64,000 bases of DNA, taken from the NCBI RefSeq assembly GCF_024363255.1, contig NZ_AP026070.1, positions 372,001 to 436,000 on the forward strand, in the 5' to 3' direction. Position 1 is the stretch's first letter. Each line of letters starts with the position of its first letter. Source of the DNA: Shewanella sp. NFH-SH190041. Lineage in GTDB: Bacteria; Pseudomonadota; Gammaproteobacteria; Enterobacterales; Shewanellaceae. Both the position numbers and the translations under genes were made by a program. The notes beneath the pieces were generated by a model. That model was not told the DNA's origin. It saw only the letters and a list, made by a program, of their open reading frames with translations, and did no database searches. Shown piece after piece: positions 35,588 to 45,965 of the stretch.

Positions 35588-36931
35588 ATGGGCTTATTTG
35601 AGAATCTTTTGGTGATATTTTGCCTTATCGGTGGCAGTTGTTTTTTCTCCATGTCGGAGATTTCACTTGCTGCAGCCCGCAAAATGCGGCTGCGACAGGC
35701 GTTGGAAGAAGGGGACTTACGCGCCGACAAGGTTTTGAAGCTACAGGAGCATCCAGGCAACTTTTTTACCGTGGTACAAATTGGCCTCAATGCGGTAGCA
35801 ATTCTTGGCGGTATTGTCGGTGAATCAGCATTTACTCCTTACTTCAAACTGATCTTAAGTCATTGGGTGGATGAACCTTGGCTGAGTCAGGCCAGTTTTT
35901 TGCTGTCATTTGTAATGGTGACCAGTATGTTTATTCTGATCGCTGACTTGATGCCAAAACGTATCGCAATGGCTGTGCCAGAAAAAGTGGCCATGACGCT
36001 GGTTGGTCCCATGATGGTCTGTATTGTGGTGCTTAAGCCGCTAGTGTTTCTGTTCAATGGCTTGGCCGATGGCATTATGAAGTTGTTTCAGGTACCGACT
36101 GCTCGCAACGATGAAATTACCTCAGATGATATTTATGCGGTGATGGATGCCGGTGCTGAAGCTGGGGTATTGGATCCCGGTGAGCAGCAGATGATTGAAA
36201 ATGTGTTTGAAATGCAGTCTGTGCCGGTCACTTCAGCCATGACATCGCGAGAAAGTGTTGTTTATTTTTTAAATAGTGACAGTGAAGAAGATATCAAGCG
36301 TAAGATCACTGAAGATCCCCATTCTAAATTTTTGGTTTGTGATAGCCAGTTGGATAGGATCAAGGGATTTGTTGATGCTAAAGAGTTATTGCTGCGGTTG
36401 ATCAATGGCCAGAAGTTGGATTTGACTGATACCAATGTGCTGCACACCTGTCCTATTATCCCAGATACCTTGAGCCTGTCTGAGGCGATGGAGTATTTCA
36501 AACTGCACCGCACAGATTTTGGTGTGGTGATGAATGAATACGCTCTGGTGGTAGGGATTGTCACCAGTAATGATCTGCAAAGCGCGGTGATGGGTACGTG
36601 GGCGTTGCACGATGTGGAAGAGCAGATTGTCGCTCGGGATAATAATTCTTGGCTGGTGGATGGGGTGACGCCGATCACCGATGTGATGCGGGCTTTTGAT
36701 ATTGAAGAGTTTCCTTATAACGAAAACTACGAAACTATGGCCGGTTTTATGATGTATATGCTGCGGAAAATTCCAAAGCGCACCGATTTTGTGGTGTTTT
36801 CTGGGTACAAGTTTGAAGTGGTCGATATTGATGCTTTCCGGGTCGATCAACTGCTGGTCACCAAGGTGGATGCCTGTGACAAGTCAGTGCCAACCCTGCC
36901 GCCGCTGGATGACAACAAATCGGCTCAGTAA
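35588..36931 (+). CDS. ytfL: CNNM/CBS-domain membrane transporter YtfL (PaeA)
   Basis: The 447-residue protein follows E. coli YtfL/PaeA along its length: an N-terminal DUF21/CNNM membrane domain with four helices (GLFENLLVIFCLIGGSCFFS, FFTVVQIGLNAVAILGGIVG), a CBS pair (about residues 200-330) and a C-terminal CorC_HlyC domain (LVDGVTPITDVMRAF and following). YtfL was renamed PaeA after work on putrescine and cadaverine export in E. coli. That links loosely with the decarboxylase/antiporter pair at 4-8 kb. The start at 35588 has AAGGTG upstream; an in-frame codon at 35549 lacks one. Confidence 0.9.
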   Translation: MGLFENLLVIFCLIGGSCFFSMSEISLAAARKMRLRQALEEGDLRADKVLKLQEHPGNFFTVVQIGLNAVAILGGIVGESAFTPYFKLILSHWVDEPWLSQASFLLSFVMVTSMFILIADLMPKRIAMAVPEKVAMTLVGPMMVCIVVLKPLVFLFNGLADGIMKLFQVPTARNDEITSDDIYAVMDAGAEAGVLDPGEQQMIENVFEMQSVPVTSAMTSRESVVYFLNSDSEEDIKRKITEDPHSKFLVCDSQLDRIKGFVDAKELLLRLINGQKLDLTDTNVLHTCPIIPDTLSLSEAMEYFKLHRTDFGVVMNEYALVVGIVTSNDLQSAVMGTWALHDVEEQIVARDNNSWLVDGVTPITDVMRAFDIEEFPYNENYETMAGFMMYMLRKIPKRTDFVVFSGYKFEVVDIDAFRVDQLLVTKVDACDKSVPTLPPLDDNKSAQ

Positions 36932-36958
36932 CCCTCGAGTCTAAGCGGTTACCATCCG

Positions 36959-37828
36959 TTATAACACCTGCAGAAACGCACCTATGATACTGTCATCGGT
37001 GCGTTGTTTTTTGCAGCAACACCCCAATACAAAAGGCTCAATAGGGACTGGGGAGTTGAGCACTTCAATTCGTTCCCGCACCGGGCTATGAGCAAGCACA
37101 GCATCAGGGATAATACTCAGGCCACAGCCCAGCGCCACCATAGCGGTTATGGCTTCTTGGCCGGTAACTTGGGCATAGATGGTGGGTTTGATACCCATCT
37201 GGCGAAACCAGATGTCACAGCGCTGCCACCCCGGCCCATGCTGGGGCACAATAAAGGGTAATTGCTGCCAGTCGATGTCACTGTGGCTAAGTAGCTCCCG
37301 GCTTAAGCAGGGAATTTGGGGAGCCAGTAACTGCAGCGGTACAGTATCTATCACCGCAAAATGCAAACTATCCGGCAGTTTTTCCGGTTTGGCGGCAATG
37401 GCCACATCGGCGCTGCCCTGCTGGATATGGTTGACCGCATCGGCAGCATCGCCGGTGATCAATTTAATCTCTACCCCGGGCTGCTCATGACGGAATCGGT
37501 CCAGAAGCGGTGGCAGATGGCTGTAAGCGGCTGTTACTGAGCAATAAATATTGAGCTGGCCAGATAGTTGCGCCCCGGGACTTAGTTGGCGTCGCAGTTG
37601 TTGCCATTGGCTCAATGTTTGACGGGCAAACTGTTGCAGCTCTTTGCCTGCTTTGGTGAGGGAGACGCTACGGTTATCCCGGCTCATCAATACTGTGCCG
37701 GTTTCCTGCTCCAGCCGCTGTAAGGTGCGACTAAGGGTGGAGGGGCTGATATGCATTTGCTCAGCGGTGCGGCTGAAGTTCAAGCTATCGCACAGGTGCA
37801 AATAGAGCTGTAATGTTCTGATATCCAT
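36959..37828 (-). CDS. ilvY: LysR-type activator of ilvC
   Basis: The 289-residue regulator starts MDIRTLQLYLHLCDSLNFSR like E. coli IlvY, with the helix-turn-helix at about 18-37 and the effector domain from about 90. A strong AAGGGGA ribosome binding site precedes it. In E. coli IlvY binds acetolactate or acetohydroxybutyrate and activates the divergent ilvC. Here too it is divergent from ilvC, which confirms the assignment. Confidence 0.93.
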   Translation of the reverse strand: MDIRTLQLYLHLCDSLNFSRTAEQMHISPSTLSRTLQRLEQETGTVLMSRDNRSVSLTKAGKELQQFARQTLSQWQQLRRQLSPGAQLSGQLNIYCSVTAAYSHLPPLLDRFRHEQPGVEIKLITGDAADAVNHIQQGSADVAIAAKPEKLPDSLHFAVIDTVPLQLLAPQIPCLSRELLSHSDIDWQQLPFIVPQHGPGWQRCDIWFRQMGIKPTIYAQVTGQEAITAMVALGCGLSIIPDAVLAHSPVRERIEVLNSPVPIEPFVLGCCCKKQRTDDSIIGAFLQVL

Positions 37829-38139
37829 TCTTTCCCCTTGCCCGTTGCGATTAATAATCGGAATTGGCCATGGCTATTACCCTTGTGAGCCTGCTTTGGC
37901 ACCGCGATCATCGCGTGTGGTCTATATCTTTTATTGGTCATTAAAATCAACACCTTGTAGATATTGACGCTAACCTCTGTCGATAACAGGGTGCCGCGGT
38001 GTTGCAAAAAACGCAATAACATTTTGTTAATATATCAGTTCTAGCAATGTTAACCCTAGGCTATAGTGAATCATCACCGTATCGGCAGGCCGTTGACTGG
38101 CCGTTGACTGGCCGCCGGCCAATTTAGCAGGAGCACAGC
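37829..38139. promoter_or_regulatory. ilvY-ilvC divergent operator region
   Basis: The 311-bp gap between ilvY and ilvC holds an inverted repeat TTGCAAAAAACGCAA at 38002-38016 that fits a LysR-type box (TTGC-N7-GCAA). A second AT-rich symmetrical segment (AACATTTTGTT) follows at once. A direct repeat GGCCGTTGACT lies near 38090-38112. These are candidate IlvY operators by position and symmetry only. Confidence 0.55.
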
Positions 38140-39621
38140 ATGGCCAATTATTTCAATACCTTGAGTCTGCGTCAGCAGTTATCCCAACTGGGACAGTGCC
38201 GTTTTATGGCCAAGGATGAGTTTCAGCAGGGATGCAGTTATATCCGTGACTGGAAGATTGTGATTCTCGGCTGTGGTGCGCAAGGGCTAAATCAAGGGCT
38301 GAATATGCGAGATTCTGGGCTGAATATCGCCTATGCCTTGCGGCCGGAAGCCATTGCCCAGCAGCGTCCATCCTGGCAGCGGGCAACTGAACATGATTTT
38401 ACTGTCGGCAGTTTTGAAGCCTTGATCCCTGAGGCGGATCTGGTGCTGAATCTGACCCCGGACAAGCAACATACTCAAGTGGTTAATAGTGTGATGCCGC
38501 TGATGAAGCGAGGCGCAACCCTGGCTTATTCCCATGGCTTTAATATTGTGGAAGAAGGTATGCAGGTGCGGCCGGATATCTGCGTCATTATGGTGGCACC
38601 CAAGTGCCCGGGTACCGAAGTGCGGGAAGAATACAAGCGCGGTTTTGGTGTGCCGACTTTGATTGCTGTGCACCCGGAAAACGATCCTCGAGGTGATGGG
38701 TTGGAAATTGCTAAAGCGTATGCCAGCGCTACCGGTGGCGATCGCGCCGGAGTGTTGCAGTCATCCTTTATCGCTGAAGTGAAATCTGATCTGATGGGGG
38801 AGCAAACTATTCTGTGCGGCATGTTGCAGACCGGCGCCATTTTGGGCTTTGACAAAATGGTCGCGGACGGTCTAGCGCCGGATTATGCCGCCAAGCTGAT
38901 CCAGCAAGGATGGGAGACCATTACTGAGGCCCTGAAACAGGGGGGGATTACCCTGATGATGGATCGACTGTCTAACCCGGCTAAAATTGCTGCGTTTGAT
39001 CTGGCTGATGAGCTGAAAACCCGTTTACGCCCCCTGTATGAAAAGCATATGGACGACATCATTAGCGGAGCATTTTCTCAGACCATGATGAATGATTGGG
39101 CTGAGGATGATACCAACTTGCTGCGTTGGCGGGAGCAGACCAATGAAACCGGATTTGAACAAGCGCCAACTTATGATGGGCAGCTGGACGAGCAGGAGTA
39201 TTTTGAACACGGCATCTTTTTGGTCGCCATGATTAAAGCGGGCGTGGAGCTGGCGTTCGATACCATGGTGCAGGCCGGCATTGTGGCGGAATCGGCTTAT
39301 TATGAATCCCTGCATGAGACACCATTAATCGCCAATACCATTGCCCGTAAACGCCTGTATGAAATGAATGTGGTGATTTCTGATACTGCGGAGTATGGCT
39401 GTTATCTGTTTACCCATGCGGCAGTGCCTTTATTGCGTGATTTTGTCAGTAATATGCCGGCGCAATATCTCGGTTTGGGGCTGCATCCTGCATCTCAAGC
39501 TGTGGACAATGTTCGGCTTAATGAAGTGGACCAAGCGATCCGCAATACCCAAGTCGAACAAACTGGCGCCCGATTGCGCCGTTATATGACGGCGATGAAG
39601 CGGCTTAATGCCGCTAACTAG
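38140..39621 (+). CDS. ilvC: Ketol-acid reductoisomerase, class II
   Basis: The 493-residue enzyme is the long, class II form like E. coli IlvC (491 residues). It begins [20 protein letters not shown], has the NADPH-binding loop [17 protein letters not shown] around residues 46-62, and the duplicated all-helical C-terminal half. It converts acetolactate and acetohydroxybutyrate to the dihydroxy acids of valine and isoleucine synthesis. The stop codon TAG is made of the TA flank plus the first G of MITE copy B, so the element inserted exactly at the 3' end of the gene. Confidence 0.97.
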   Translation: MANYFNTLSLRQQLSQLGQCRFMAKDEFQQGCSYIRDWKIVILGCGAQGLNQGLNMRDSGLNIAYALRPEAIAQQRPSWQRATEHDFTVGSFEALIPEADLVLNLTPDKQHTQVVNSVMPLMKRGATLAYSHGFNIVEEGMQVRPDICVIMVAPKCPGTEVREEYKRGFGVPTLIAVHPENDPRGDGLEIAKAYASATGGDRAGVLQSSFIAEVKSDLMGEQTILCGMLQTGAILGFDKMVADGLAPDYAAKLIQQGWETITEALKQGGITLMMDRLSNPAKIAAFDLADELKTRLRPLYEKHMDDIISGAFSQTMMNDWAEDDTNLLRWREQTNETGFEQAPTYDGQLDEQEYFEHGIFLVAMIKAGVELAFDTMVQAGIVAESAYYESLHETPLIANTIARKRLYEMNVVISDTAEYGCYLFTHAAVPLLRDFVSNMPAQYLGLGLHPASQAVDNVRLNEVDQAIRNTQVEQTGARLRRYMTAMKRLNAAN

Positions 39622-39879
39622 GGGCTGTTGACGTTTTATGGGTAAATTTTGTTTGGGATAAAAGCGTGTTAATCGCAACGAGCGGTTTGCTGTCTAGCAT
39701 GCTAAACAAGAGCCGCTCAACCAAGGGGAAAACGCTTTTAGCCGACTTCTGCGGATAGCGTTGAGGCGCTCTTCTACTAGGTTATTGGCTTTTCAGGTGG
39801 CGTAGTCGCTATCAAAGCCTCTGCCTAGATAAAGCATTCTCAATCGCTGCAAAAACAAACTTAAAAGGTTAACAGATCT
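39621..39879 (+). mobile_element. MITE-like element, copy B (259 bp)
   Basis: The left end GGGGCTGTTGACGTTTT follows TA at 39619-39620, inside the ilvC stop codon. The right end has decayed (TTAACAGATCT in place of GTCAACAGACCC, and TT for TA). The inner hairpin arms GAGCGG / CCGCTC and AAAGCG / CGCTTT are kept. It is the most diverged of the three copies. It lies in direct orientation to copy C. Confidence 0.82.
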
Positions 39880-40137
39880 TTGTAAACGATCTGGTATCAG
39901 GGGGACTCCCAGTGAGTGTTAGCCGTTGACGGAAATTTACCGGGTGGATAAAAAATAAGCTTGTGGTGCAGCTTGTGGCTGTGATACTTCTATTTAGGTT
40001 ATTTTTTCGGCGGCGATTTTTTTAGCTGTACTGGCTTGCGTTGCCCTAGCTTGAATTGTACTAGCTTGGGCTGAGCTAAATAGTAAAGCCATCGCCATAC
40101 CGTCAAGCAGACAAATTTTCAGGAGTACTGTCAGTTT
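39880..40137. promoter_or_regulatory. Promoter region of the ilv leader
   Basis: No gene is seen. The stretch at 40031-40070 has short direct repeats around CTAGCTTG, and TTGAAT at 40051-40056 is a possible -35 element. No clear -10 could be fixed. The promoter of ilvLGMDA must lie here unless transcription comes through MITE copy B. Confidence 0.35.
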
Positions 40138-40245
40138 ATGTTTAACTCGCACCAAGCCGCCATCACCTCTGTTGCCATTGCGCTACTAGTGATTATTACC
40201 GTTGTGATTATTCCATCACGGCGGGGGAGGCTTATGGCCAGGTGA
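40138..40245 (+). CDS. ilvL: ilv operon leader peptide
   Basis: An ATG at 40138 opens a 35-codon frame whose core, [18 protein letters not shown], is almost only Ile, Val, Leu and Ala. This is the design of E. coli IlvL, where ribosome stalling at Ile/Val/Leu codons controls attenuation. AGGAG lies 12 bp upstream. The frame ends 24 bp before a strong terminator. The frame is short and easily missed by gene finders. Confidence 0.88.
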   Translation: MFNSHQAAITSVAIALLVIITVVIIPSRRGRLMAR

Positions 40246-40268
40246 TAGCCGACAGGCTTCAACATACC

Positions 40269-40300
40269 ACCCCCCGCTCCGACAGGACCGGGGGGTTTTT
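40269..40300 (+). terminator. ilvLGMDA attenuator
   Basis: An 8-bp GC stem (ACCCCCCG / CGGGGGGT) with a 12-base loop is followed by a T run, just before ilvG. Together with the leader peptide it forms a classical amino-acid attenuator. The anti-terminator pairing was not worked out. Confidence 0.88.
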
Positions 40301-40318
40301 CATTCTCAGGACGGTGAC

Positions 40319-42022
40319 ATGATAAAAACAGAGCAGGATACAGCCGGTGATGCGGCGCAGATGCGCGGTGCTGATGCCATTGTCAGGGTACTCGCAGCCC
40401 ATGGTGTTGATCGGGTCTTTGGCTATCCCGGTGGGGCCATTATGCCGCTGTATGATGCCTTGTATGACAGCCAGGTAAAGCATGTCCTGACTCGCCATGA
40501 GCAGGGGGCTGCTTTTGCTGCTTTGGGTTACGCCCGAGCCAGTGGAAAAACCGGGGTCTGTATAGCGACCTCGGGGCCGGGTGCTACGAATTTAATCACC
40601 GGCCTTGCTGATGCATTACTGGATTCTGTCCCTGTGGTGGCGATTACCGGTCAGGTGGCCAGCAGCCTGATTGGCACTGATGCTTTTCAGGAAATTGATG
40701 TGTTGGGAATGTCATTGTCTTGCACTAAACACAGCTTTCAGGTGACTGACGTTGAGGCGTTAATTCCAACCCTGTATTGGGCATTTTCTTTGGCCGCAGA
40801 GGGCCGTCCCGGCCCGGTACTGGTAGATATTGCCAAAGATGTACAACTGGCACCACTCAGTTATCGCCGAGTTTTGCAGCCGGTGCAGCATATGCCTAAG
40901 GCTGACAGTGGTGATATTGACCGTGCCAAAGCGTTACTGGGAGCATCCCGGCGGCCGATGCTTTATATAGGGGGCGGCGTTGGTATGGCGGGGGCCGTGG
41001 ATGCGCTGCGCAGTTTTATGGCGCAGACCCGGTTGCCATCTGTGTGCACCTTAAAGGGGCTTGGCAGTGTGACACCGGATGATCCTTTATATCTGGGGAT
41101 GTTGGGTATGCATGGCCTAAAAGCGGCTAATTTGGCGGTGCAGCAGTGTGATTTGTTGCTGGCAGTTGGTGCTCGGTTTGATGACCGAGTAACCGGCCGT
41201 TTAGCGGCGTTTGCGCCACGGGCAAAAGTGATCCATCTGGATATCGATCCAGCTGAATTTGGCAAACTGCGCCAGCCGGATGTCGCCCTGTGTGGGGATT
41301 TAAATCAACTGTTACCCGCATTGACGCAACCGCTGGTGTTGGATGACTGGCGTGATGAAGTCGTGGCACTGAAACAGCAATACCAGCAGAAATATCACCA
41401 GCAGAAACAGGCCATTTGCGCACCTGCCTTGCTCAATGCTTTGTCGCAGCGCCTACAGGGGGACATTGTGGTGTCGTGTGATGTCGGGCAGCATCAGATG
41501 TGGGTTGCGCAGCATATGCAGTTTTCCCGTCCGGAAAATCTGCTATCCAGTGCTGGTCTTGGCACCATGGGGTTTGGCTTGCCCGCCGCAATTGGTGCCC
41601 AGTTTGCCCGGCCTCAGGCCACGGTTGTTGCTGTGTCCGGCGATGGCTCTTTTATGATGAATGTGCAGGAGTTAGCCACTATCAAACGTATGGGGCTGCC
41701 AGTAAAAATTTTACTGCTGGATAACGGCAAGCTTGGGATGGTGAAACAATGGCAGCAGCTATTTTTTGATGGCCGCCTGAGTGAAACCGATTTGTCTGAT
41801 AATCCGGATTTTGTTCAGTTGGCGGCGGCCTTTGGTATTCGGGGGCATCATATCAGTCGCGGGGATGAGGTCAGTGACGGGCTGGATGCGTTATTGCAGG
41901 CTAACGGCGCGTATTTGCTGCATGTGAGCATAGATAACCGGGCTGATGTTTGGCCTTTGGTGCCGCCGGGAGCGGCGAATCAGGAGATGTTGGATAACGG
42001 AGGCGCACAGGATGAATCATGA
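40319..42022 (+). CDS. ilvG: Acetolactate synthase II, large subunit
   Basis: The 567-residue ThDP enzyme has the active-site glutamate in [19 protein letters not shown] around residue 60, the FAD/ThDP middle domain, and the ThDP motif [20 protein letters not shown] ending in [10 protein letters not shown] around 440-480. It makes acetolactate and acetohydroxybutyrate. The frame is intact, unlike the well-known frameshifted ilvG of E. coli K-12. It overlaps ilvM by 11 bp. Confidence 0.95.
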   Translation: MIKTEQDTAGDAAQMRGADAIVRVLAAHGVDRVFGYPGGAIMPLYDALYDSQVKHVLTRHEQGAAFAALGYARASGKTGVCIATSGPGATNLITGLADALLDSVPVVAITGQVASSLIGTDAFQEIDVLGMSLSCTKHSFQVTDVEALIPTLYWAFSLAAEGRPGPVLVDIAKDVQLAPLSYRRVLQPVQHMPKADSGDIDRAKALLGASRRPMLYIGGGVGMAGAVDALRSFMAQTRLPSVCTLKGLGSVTPDDPLYLGMLGMHGLKAANLAVQQCDLLLAVGARFDDRVTGRLAAFAPRAKVIHLDIDPAEFGKLRQPDVALCGDLNQLLPALTQPLVLDDWRDEVVALKQQYQQKYHQQKQAICAPALLNALSQRLQGDIVVSCDVGQHQMWVAQHMQFSRPENLLSSAGLGTMGFGLPAAIGAQFARPQATVVAVSGDGSFMMNVQELATIKRMGLPVKILLLDNGKLGMVKQWQQLFFDGRLSETDLSDNPDFVQLAAAFGIRGHHISRGDEVSDGLDALLQANGAYLLHVSIDNRADVWPLVPPGAANQEMLDNGGAQDES

Positions 42023-42266
42023 GATGGAATTGGAATTAAGCCCGCGTCCTGAAGTGCTGGAGCGGGTGCTGCGGGTGATCCGGCATCGGGGATTTAAAAT
42101 AACCGGCATGCAGATGCGCGCAGGGGATGATGCGATGATCCATCTGGCCGTGAATTTGGAAGCTGACCGGGCGATAGAACTGCTGAGTCGCCAGTTAGAT
42201 AAATTGGTGGATGTGCAGCGTTGTCGGGTTTTAGCGGTTGCTTCATCCTTGGCATTGCGTCGTTGA
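42012..42266 (+). CDS. ilvM: Acetolactate synthase II, small subunit
   Basis: The 84-residue ACT-domain protein matches Ilv[21 protein letters not shown] near the start and [17 protein letters not shown] near the end. It stabilises and activates IlvG. The start at 42012 is inside the end of ilvG and has GGAGG 8 bp upstream; an in-frame codon further up would give an unrelated N-terminus. Confidence 0.92.
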   Translation: MNHEMELELSPRPEVLERVLRVIRHRGFKITGMQMRAGDDAMIHLAVNLEADRAIELLSRQLDKLVDVQRCRVLAVASSLALRR

Positions 42267-42399
42267 GCATATATCAGCCGGTTTAAGAGGACGATTTCAA
42301 CGCGGCGCAGGTGGCAACAAGCAAAGTACCAGCTCCTGGGCATTATCGATTTGGCGCGGGTCGGAGATGGCCAGCAGCAACCTACTACAAGGAATCAAT

Positions 42400-44259
42400 A
42401 TGGCAAAGTTACGATCAGCAACCAGTACTCAAGGACGCAATATGGCCGGTGCGCGCGCGCTATGGCGGGCGACCGGGGTAAAAGACAGTGACTTTGGCAA
42501 ACCCATTGTCGCTGTGGCTAATTCCTTTACTCAGTTTGTGCCTGGCCATGTGCACTTAAAAGATATGGGTGCCTTGGTCGCCAGTGCCATTGAAGAAGCC
42601 GGGGGCATTGCCAAAGAATTTAATACTATTGCCGTGGATGATGGCATTGCCATGGGGCATGGTGGCATGCTCTATTCGCTGCCATCCCGTGAGCTGATTG
42701 CCGACAGTGTGGAATATATGGTCAATGCTCACTGCGCCGATGCATTAGTGTGTATTTCCAACTGCGATAAGATCACCCCTGGTATGTTGATGGCGGCGCT
42801 GCGGCTGAATATTCCGGTCGTGTTTGTCTCCGGCGGCCCGATGGAAGCGGGGAAGACGAAATTGTCAGATCAGTTGATTAAATTGGATCTGGTTGACGCC
42901 ATGGTGGCCGCGGCTGATGAACGGGTCAGTGATGAGGATGCGGCGCAAATTGAGCGCAGTGCCTGCCCGACCTGCGGCAGTTGTTCTGGCATGTTTACCG
43001 CCAATTCCATGAACTGTCTGACCGAGGCCTTGGGTTTGTCACTGCCGGGTAATGGCTCCCTGTTGGCGACCCATGCTGATCGCCGAGAGCTGTTCTTACA
43101 AGCCGGCCGTCGGGTGATGGCATTGGCCAAGCGTTACTACCAGGATGATGATGTGACGGCTTTGCCGCGCAATATCGCCAACTTCCATGCTTTTGAAAAT
43201 GCCATGACCCTAGATATTGCCATGGGCGGCTCATCTAATACGGTACTGCACCTATTGGCTGCTGCGCAGGAAGCGCAGGTGAATTTTAGTATGGTGGACA
43301 TTGATCGCTTGTCACGCCAAGTCCCGCACCTGTGTAAAGTGGCCCCAGCGACACCGCAATATCATATGGAAGATGTACACCGTGCTGGTGGTGTGATGGG
43401 GATTTTAGGGGAGCTAAACCGCGCTGGACTTTTGCACACGGATGTTGGCCATGTGGCGCTGGATGATGGTGATTTAGCTGTGCTGCTGGCGCGTTTTGAT
43501 ATCACCGTCAGTCAAGATGATGCGGTGCGGGAGATGTATCGTGCCGGACCTGCGGGTATTCCTACTACTCAGGCTTTTAGTCAGGATTGTCGTTGGGATG
43601 TGCTGGATGTGGACCGCCAGCAGGGCTGTATCCGTAGCCGGGAGTTTGCCTTTAGTCAGGATGGCGGGTTGGCGGTCCTGTCGGGCAATTTGGCTGAGCA
43701 TGGTTGTATTGTGAAAACGGCTGGGGTTGATGAAGCTAATTTGACCTTTACCGGCCGGGCGCGGGTGTACGAGAGTCAAGATGATGCGGTTGCCGGTATT
43801 CTCGGCGGTGAGGTGGTGGCCGGGGATGTGGTGGTGATCCGCTATGAAGGCCCTAAAGGTGGGCCGGGGATGCAGGAGATGTTGTATCCCACCAGTTATT
43901 TGAAATCCCGGGGATTGGGCAGGGCTTGCGCCTTGATCACCGACGGGCGTTTCTCCGGCGGCACATCCGGCTTGTCCATCGGCCATATCTCCCCAGAAGC
44001 AGCCGCGGGTGGCACGATTGCCTTGATTGAAACCGGTGACACCATTGCGATTGATATTCCCAAGCGCGCTATCAGTTTGGCTGTGTCTGATGCAGAGCTG
44101 AATCAACGGCGTCAGGCCATGAATGACAAAGGTCGACAGGCTTGGCGCCCCCAATCCCGAAAACGGACAGTGTCTGCGGCATTAAAAGCCTATGCCTTAT
44201 TGGCAACCAGTGCCGATAAAGGTGCGGTGCGGGATCTGAGTCAATTGGAGGACCGTTGA
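42400..44259 (+). CDS. ilvD: Dihydroxy-acid dehydratase
   Basis: The 619-residue iron-sulfur dehydratase matches E. coli IlvD along its length. Cluster and metal ligands are in [11 protein letters not shown] and [13 protein letters not shown]. It converts dihydroxy acids to 2-keto acids. The ATG at 42400 (AAGGA upstream) gives the family start [20 protein letters not shown]; the longer open frame upstream is not conserved. The 133-bp gap to ilvM is where ilvE lies in E. coli, but no ilvE remnant was seen. Confidence 0.96.
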   Translation: MAKLRSATSTQGRNMAGARALWRATGVKDSDFGKPIVAVANSFTQFVPGHVHLKDMGALVASAIEEAGGIAKEFNTIAVDDGIAMGHGGMLYSLPSRELIADSVEYMVNAHCADALVCISNCDKITPGMLMAALRLNIPVVFVSGGPMEAGKTKLSDQLIKLDLVDAMVAAADERVSDEDAAQIERSACPTCGSCSGMFTANSMNCLTEALGLSLPGNGSLLATHADRRELFLQAGRRVMALAKRYYQDDDVTALPRNIANFHAFENAMTLDIAMGGSSNTVLHLLAAAQEAQVNFSMVDIDRLSRQVPHLCKVAPATPQYHMEDVHRAGGVMGILGELNRAGLLHTDVGHVALDDGDLAVLLARFDITVSQDDAVREMYRAGPAGIPTTQAFSQDCRWDVLDVDRQQGCIRSREFAFSQDGGLAVLSGNLAEHGCIVKTAGVDEANLTFTGRARVYESQDDAVAGILGGEVVAGDVVVIRYEGPKGGPGMQEMLYPTSYLKSRGLGRACALITDGRFSGGTSGLSIGHISPEAAAGGTIALIETGDTIAIDIPKRAISLAVSDAELNQRRQAMNDKGRQAWRPQSRKRTVSAALKAYALLATSADKGAVRDLSQLEDR

Positions 44260-45800
44260 TGCTGGCTTTAGCAAAACAATCCCATTTGAACCTAGCCAAT
44301 TATTATCTGCAGCAAATTTTGCAAGCCTGTGTCTATGACAGTGCCCGGGTGACACCATTAGACCGGATGGATAAGTTGTCAGCCCGGTTGGGATGTGAGG
44401 TGCAACTGAAACGAGAAGATCTGCAACCTGTGCACTCATTTAAGCTGCGTGGCGCCAGTAATAAAATGGCAGCATTGAGCTCTGAGCAGTGTCAAGCTGG
44501 CGTGGTCTGCGCCTCAGCGGGTAACCATGCCCAAGGGGTCGCGTTGGCCGCAGCCAAACGGGGCATTGATGCCTTGATCGTGATGCCGACAACGACACCA
44601 GAGATAAAAGTGGATGCCGTACGCCGTCGCGGCGGGCGGGTGTTGCTGCATGGTCAAGGGTTTGATCAGGCAAATGAACAGGCTCGGTTATTGGCCAAAC
44701 AGGAGGGGCGGGTATATATCGCCCCGTTTGATGATGAAGCTGTGATTGCCGGTCAGGGCACTGTCGCCCAAGAGATGTTGCAGCAAAACCGCGCTCTGCA
44801 GGCTGTTTATGTGCCGGTCGGCGGTGGCGGACTGGTGGCGGGGATGGCGGCTTATTACAAGGCTGTAATGCCCGAAGTGAAAGTGATTGCAGTTGAGCCA
44901 GAAGATGCCGCTTGCCTTAAGGCGGCGTTGGTAGCCGGGCAACCGGTGACACTGCCGCAGGTGGGATTGTTTGCTGACGGCGTGGCGGTTAAGCGCATAG
45001 GTGAGGAAACATTTCGATTGGCTCAGGCATTTGTTGATGAGGTAGTGACTGTCAGTGCCGATGAAATTTGTGCTGCAGTAAAGGATATTTTTGAAGATAC
45101 CCGGGCCATTGCGGAGCCGGCCGGAGCGCTGGCGTTAGCCGGGCTGAAAAAGCATGTGACAGCTCAAGGGGGCAGTCAGGTCGCTGCGGTATTGAGTGGC
45201 GCTAATGTGAATTTTCACTCGCTGCGGTATATCTCCGAGCGCTGTGAATTGGGGGAGCAAAAAGAAGCTGTGCTGGCCGTCAGTGTGCCGGAGCAACCGG
45301 GAAGTTTTCTGCGCTTTTGCCAGTTATTGGGGCCGCGGGCCATTACCGAGTTTAATTATCGCTTTAGCGGCCGGGAAGGTGCAGTGGTTTTTGCCGGGGT
45401 TCGCCTCGCTGGCGGTCATGATGAACTGACTCAGATTATTACCGAATTAGAGCGCAGTGGCTTTGATGTGCAAGATTTGTCCGGCGATGAAACCGCTAAG
45501 CTGCACGTGCGCTATATGGTGGGTGGTCGGCCACCACAATCGCTGCCAGAGCGCTTGTTTAGCGTGGAATTTCCTGAGCGTCCCGGGGCTTTGCTGCAAT
45601 TTCTGTCTGCATTGCAGCAAAGTTGGAATATCAGTCTATTTCATTACCGTAATCATGGGGCGGCGGTCGGGCAGGTGCTGGTGGGCTTTGAAGTGCCGGA
45701 CAGTGAGCAGCCGACATTTGAAGCTTGTCTGACTCAGCTAGGTTTTGCTTGGCGGGAAATTACGGATAGCCCCGCTTATCGGCTGTTTCTTACTCGTTAA
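44259..45800 (+). CDS. ilvA: Threonine deaminase, biosynthetic
   Basis: The 513-residue PLP enzyme converts threonine to 2-ketobutyrate, the first step to isoleucine. The PLP lysine is in HSFKLRGASNK, the phosphate loop in VPVGGGGLVAG, and two C-terminal ACT-like regulatory domains (from about residue 335) are present, so it should be the feedback-inhibited form and not the catabolic TdcB. The ATG at 44259 overlaps the ilvD stop (TGATG), with GGAGG upstream. Confidence 0.95.
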   Translation: MLALAKQSHLNLANYYLQQILQACVYDSARVTPLDRMDKLSARLGCEVQLKREDLQPVHSFKLRGASNKMAALSSEQCQAGVVCASAGNHAQGVALAAAKRGIDALIVMPTTTPEIKVDAVRRRGGRVLLHGQGFDQANEQARLLAKQEGRVYIAPFDDEAVIAGQGTVAQEMLQQNRALQAVYVPVGGGGLVAGMAAYYKAVMPEVKVIAVEPEDAACLKAALVAGQPVTLPQVGLFADGVAVKRIGEETFRLAQAFVDEVVTVSADEICAAVKDIFEDTRAIAEPAGALALAGLKKHVTAQGGSQVAAVLSGANVNFHSLRYISERCELGEQKEAVLAVSVPEQPGSFLRFCQLLGPRAITEFNYRFSGREGAVVFAGVRLAGGHDELTQIITELERSGFDVQDLSGDETAKLHVRYMVGGRPPQSLPERLFSVEFPERPGALLQFLSALQQSWNISLFHYRNHGAAVGQVLVGFEVPDSEQPTFEACLTQLGFAWREITDSPAYRLFLTR

Positions 45801-45965
45801 GCGTGTGGACCAATAGCGGTATTATTTTCAGGCGGTTCGAAACAAAAGCCCCCTATTGTTCGCTTACTAACAGCGGATATGGCATTAAACAACCGCTGAC
45901 AGATAAGTGGAATATGATAACTTAAGCTACTGAGTGATTGCTCTAATTTGACAGATGTGCTGTTA
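45801..45965. other. Short intergenic stretch after ilvA
   Basis: No gene is supported. A weak hairpin CAGCGG / CCGCTG lies near 45871-45899, without a T run. The stretch ends at MITE copy C. No clear terminator of the ilv operon was found, so read-through into the MITE is possible. Confidence 0.35.

Noticed and set aside
42238..42399. A 54-codon N-terminal extension of IlvD
   Set aside because: The extension overlaps the end of ilvM, has no homology to IlvD, and AAGGA precedes the ATG at 42400 that gives the family start.
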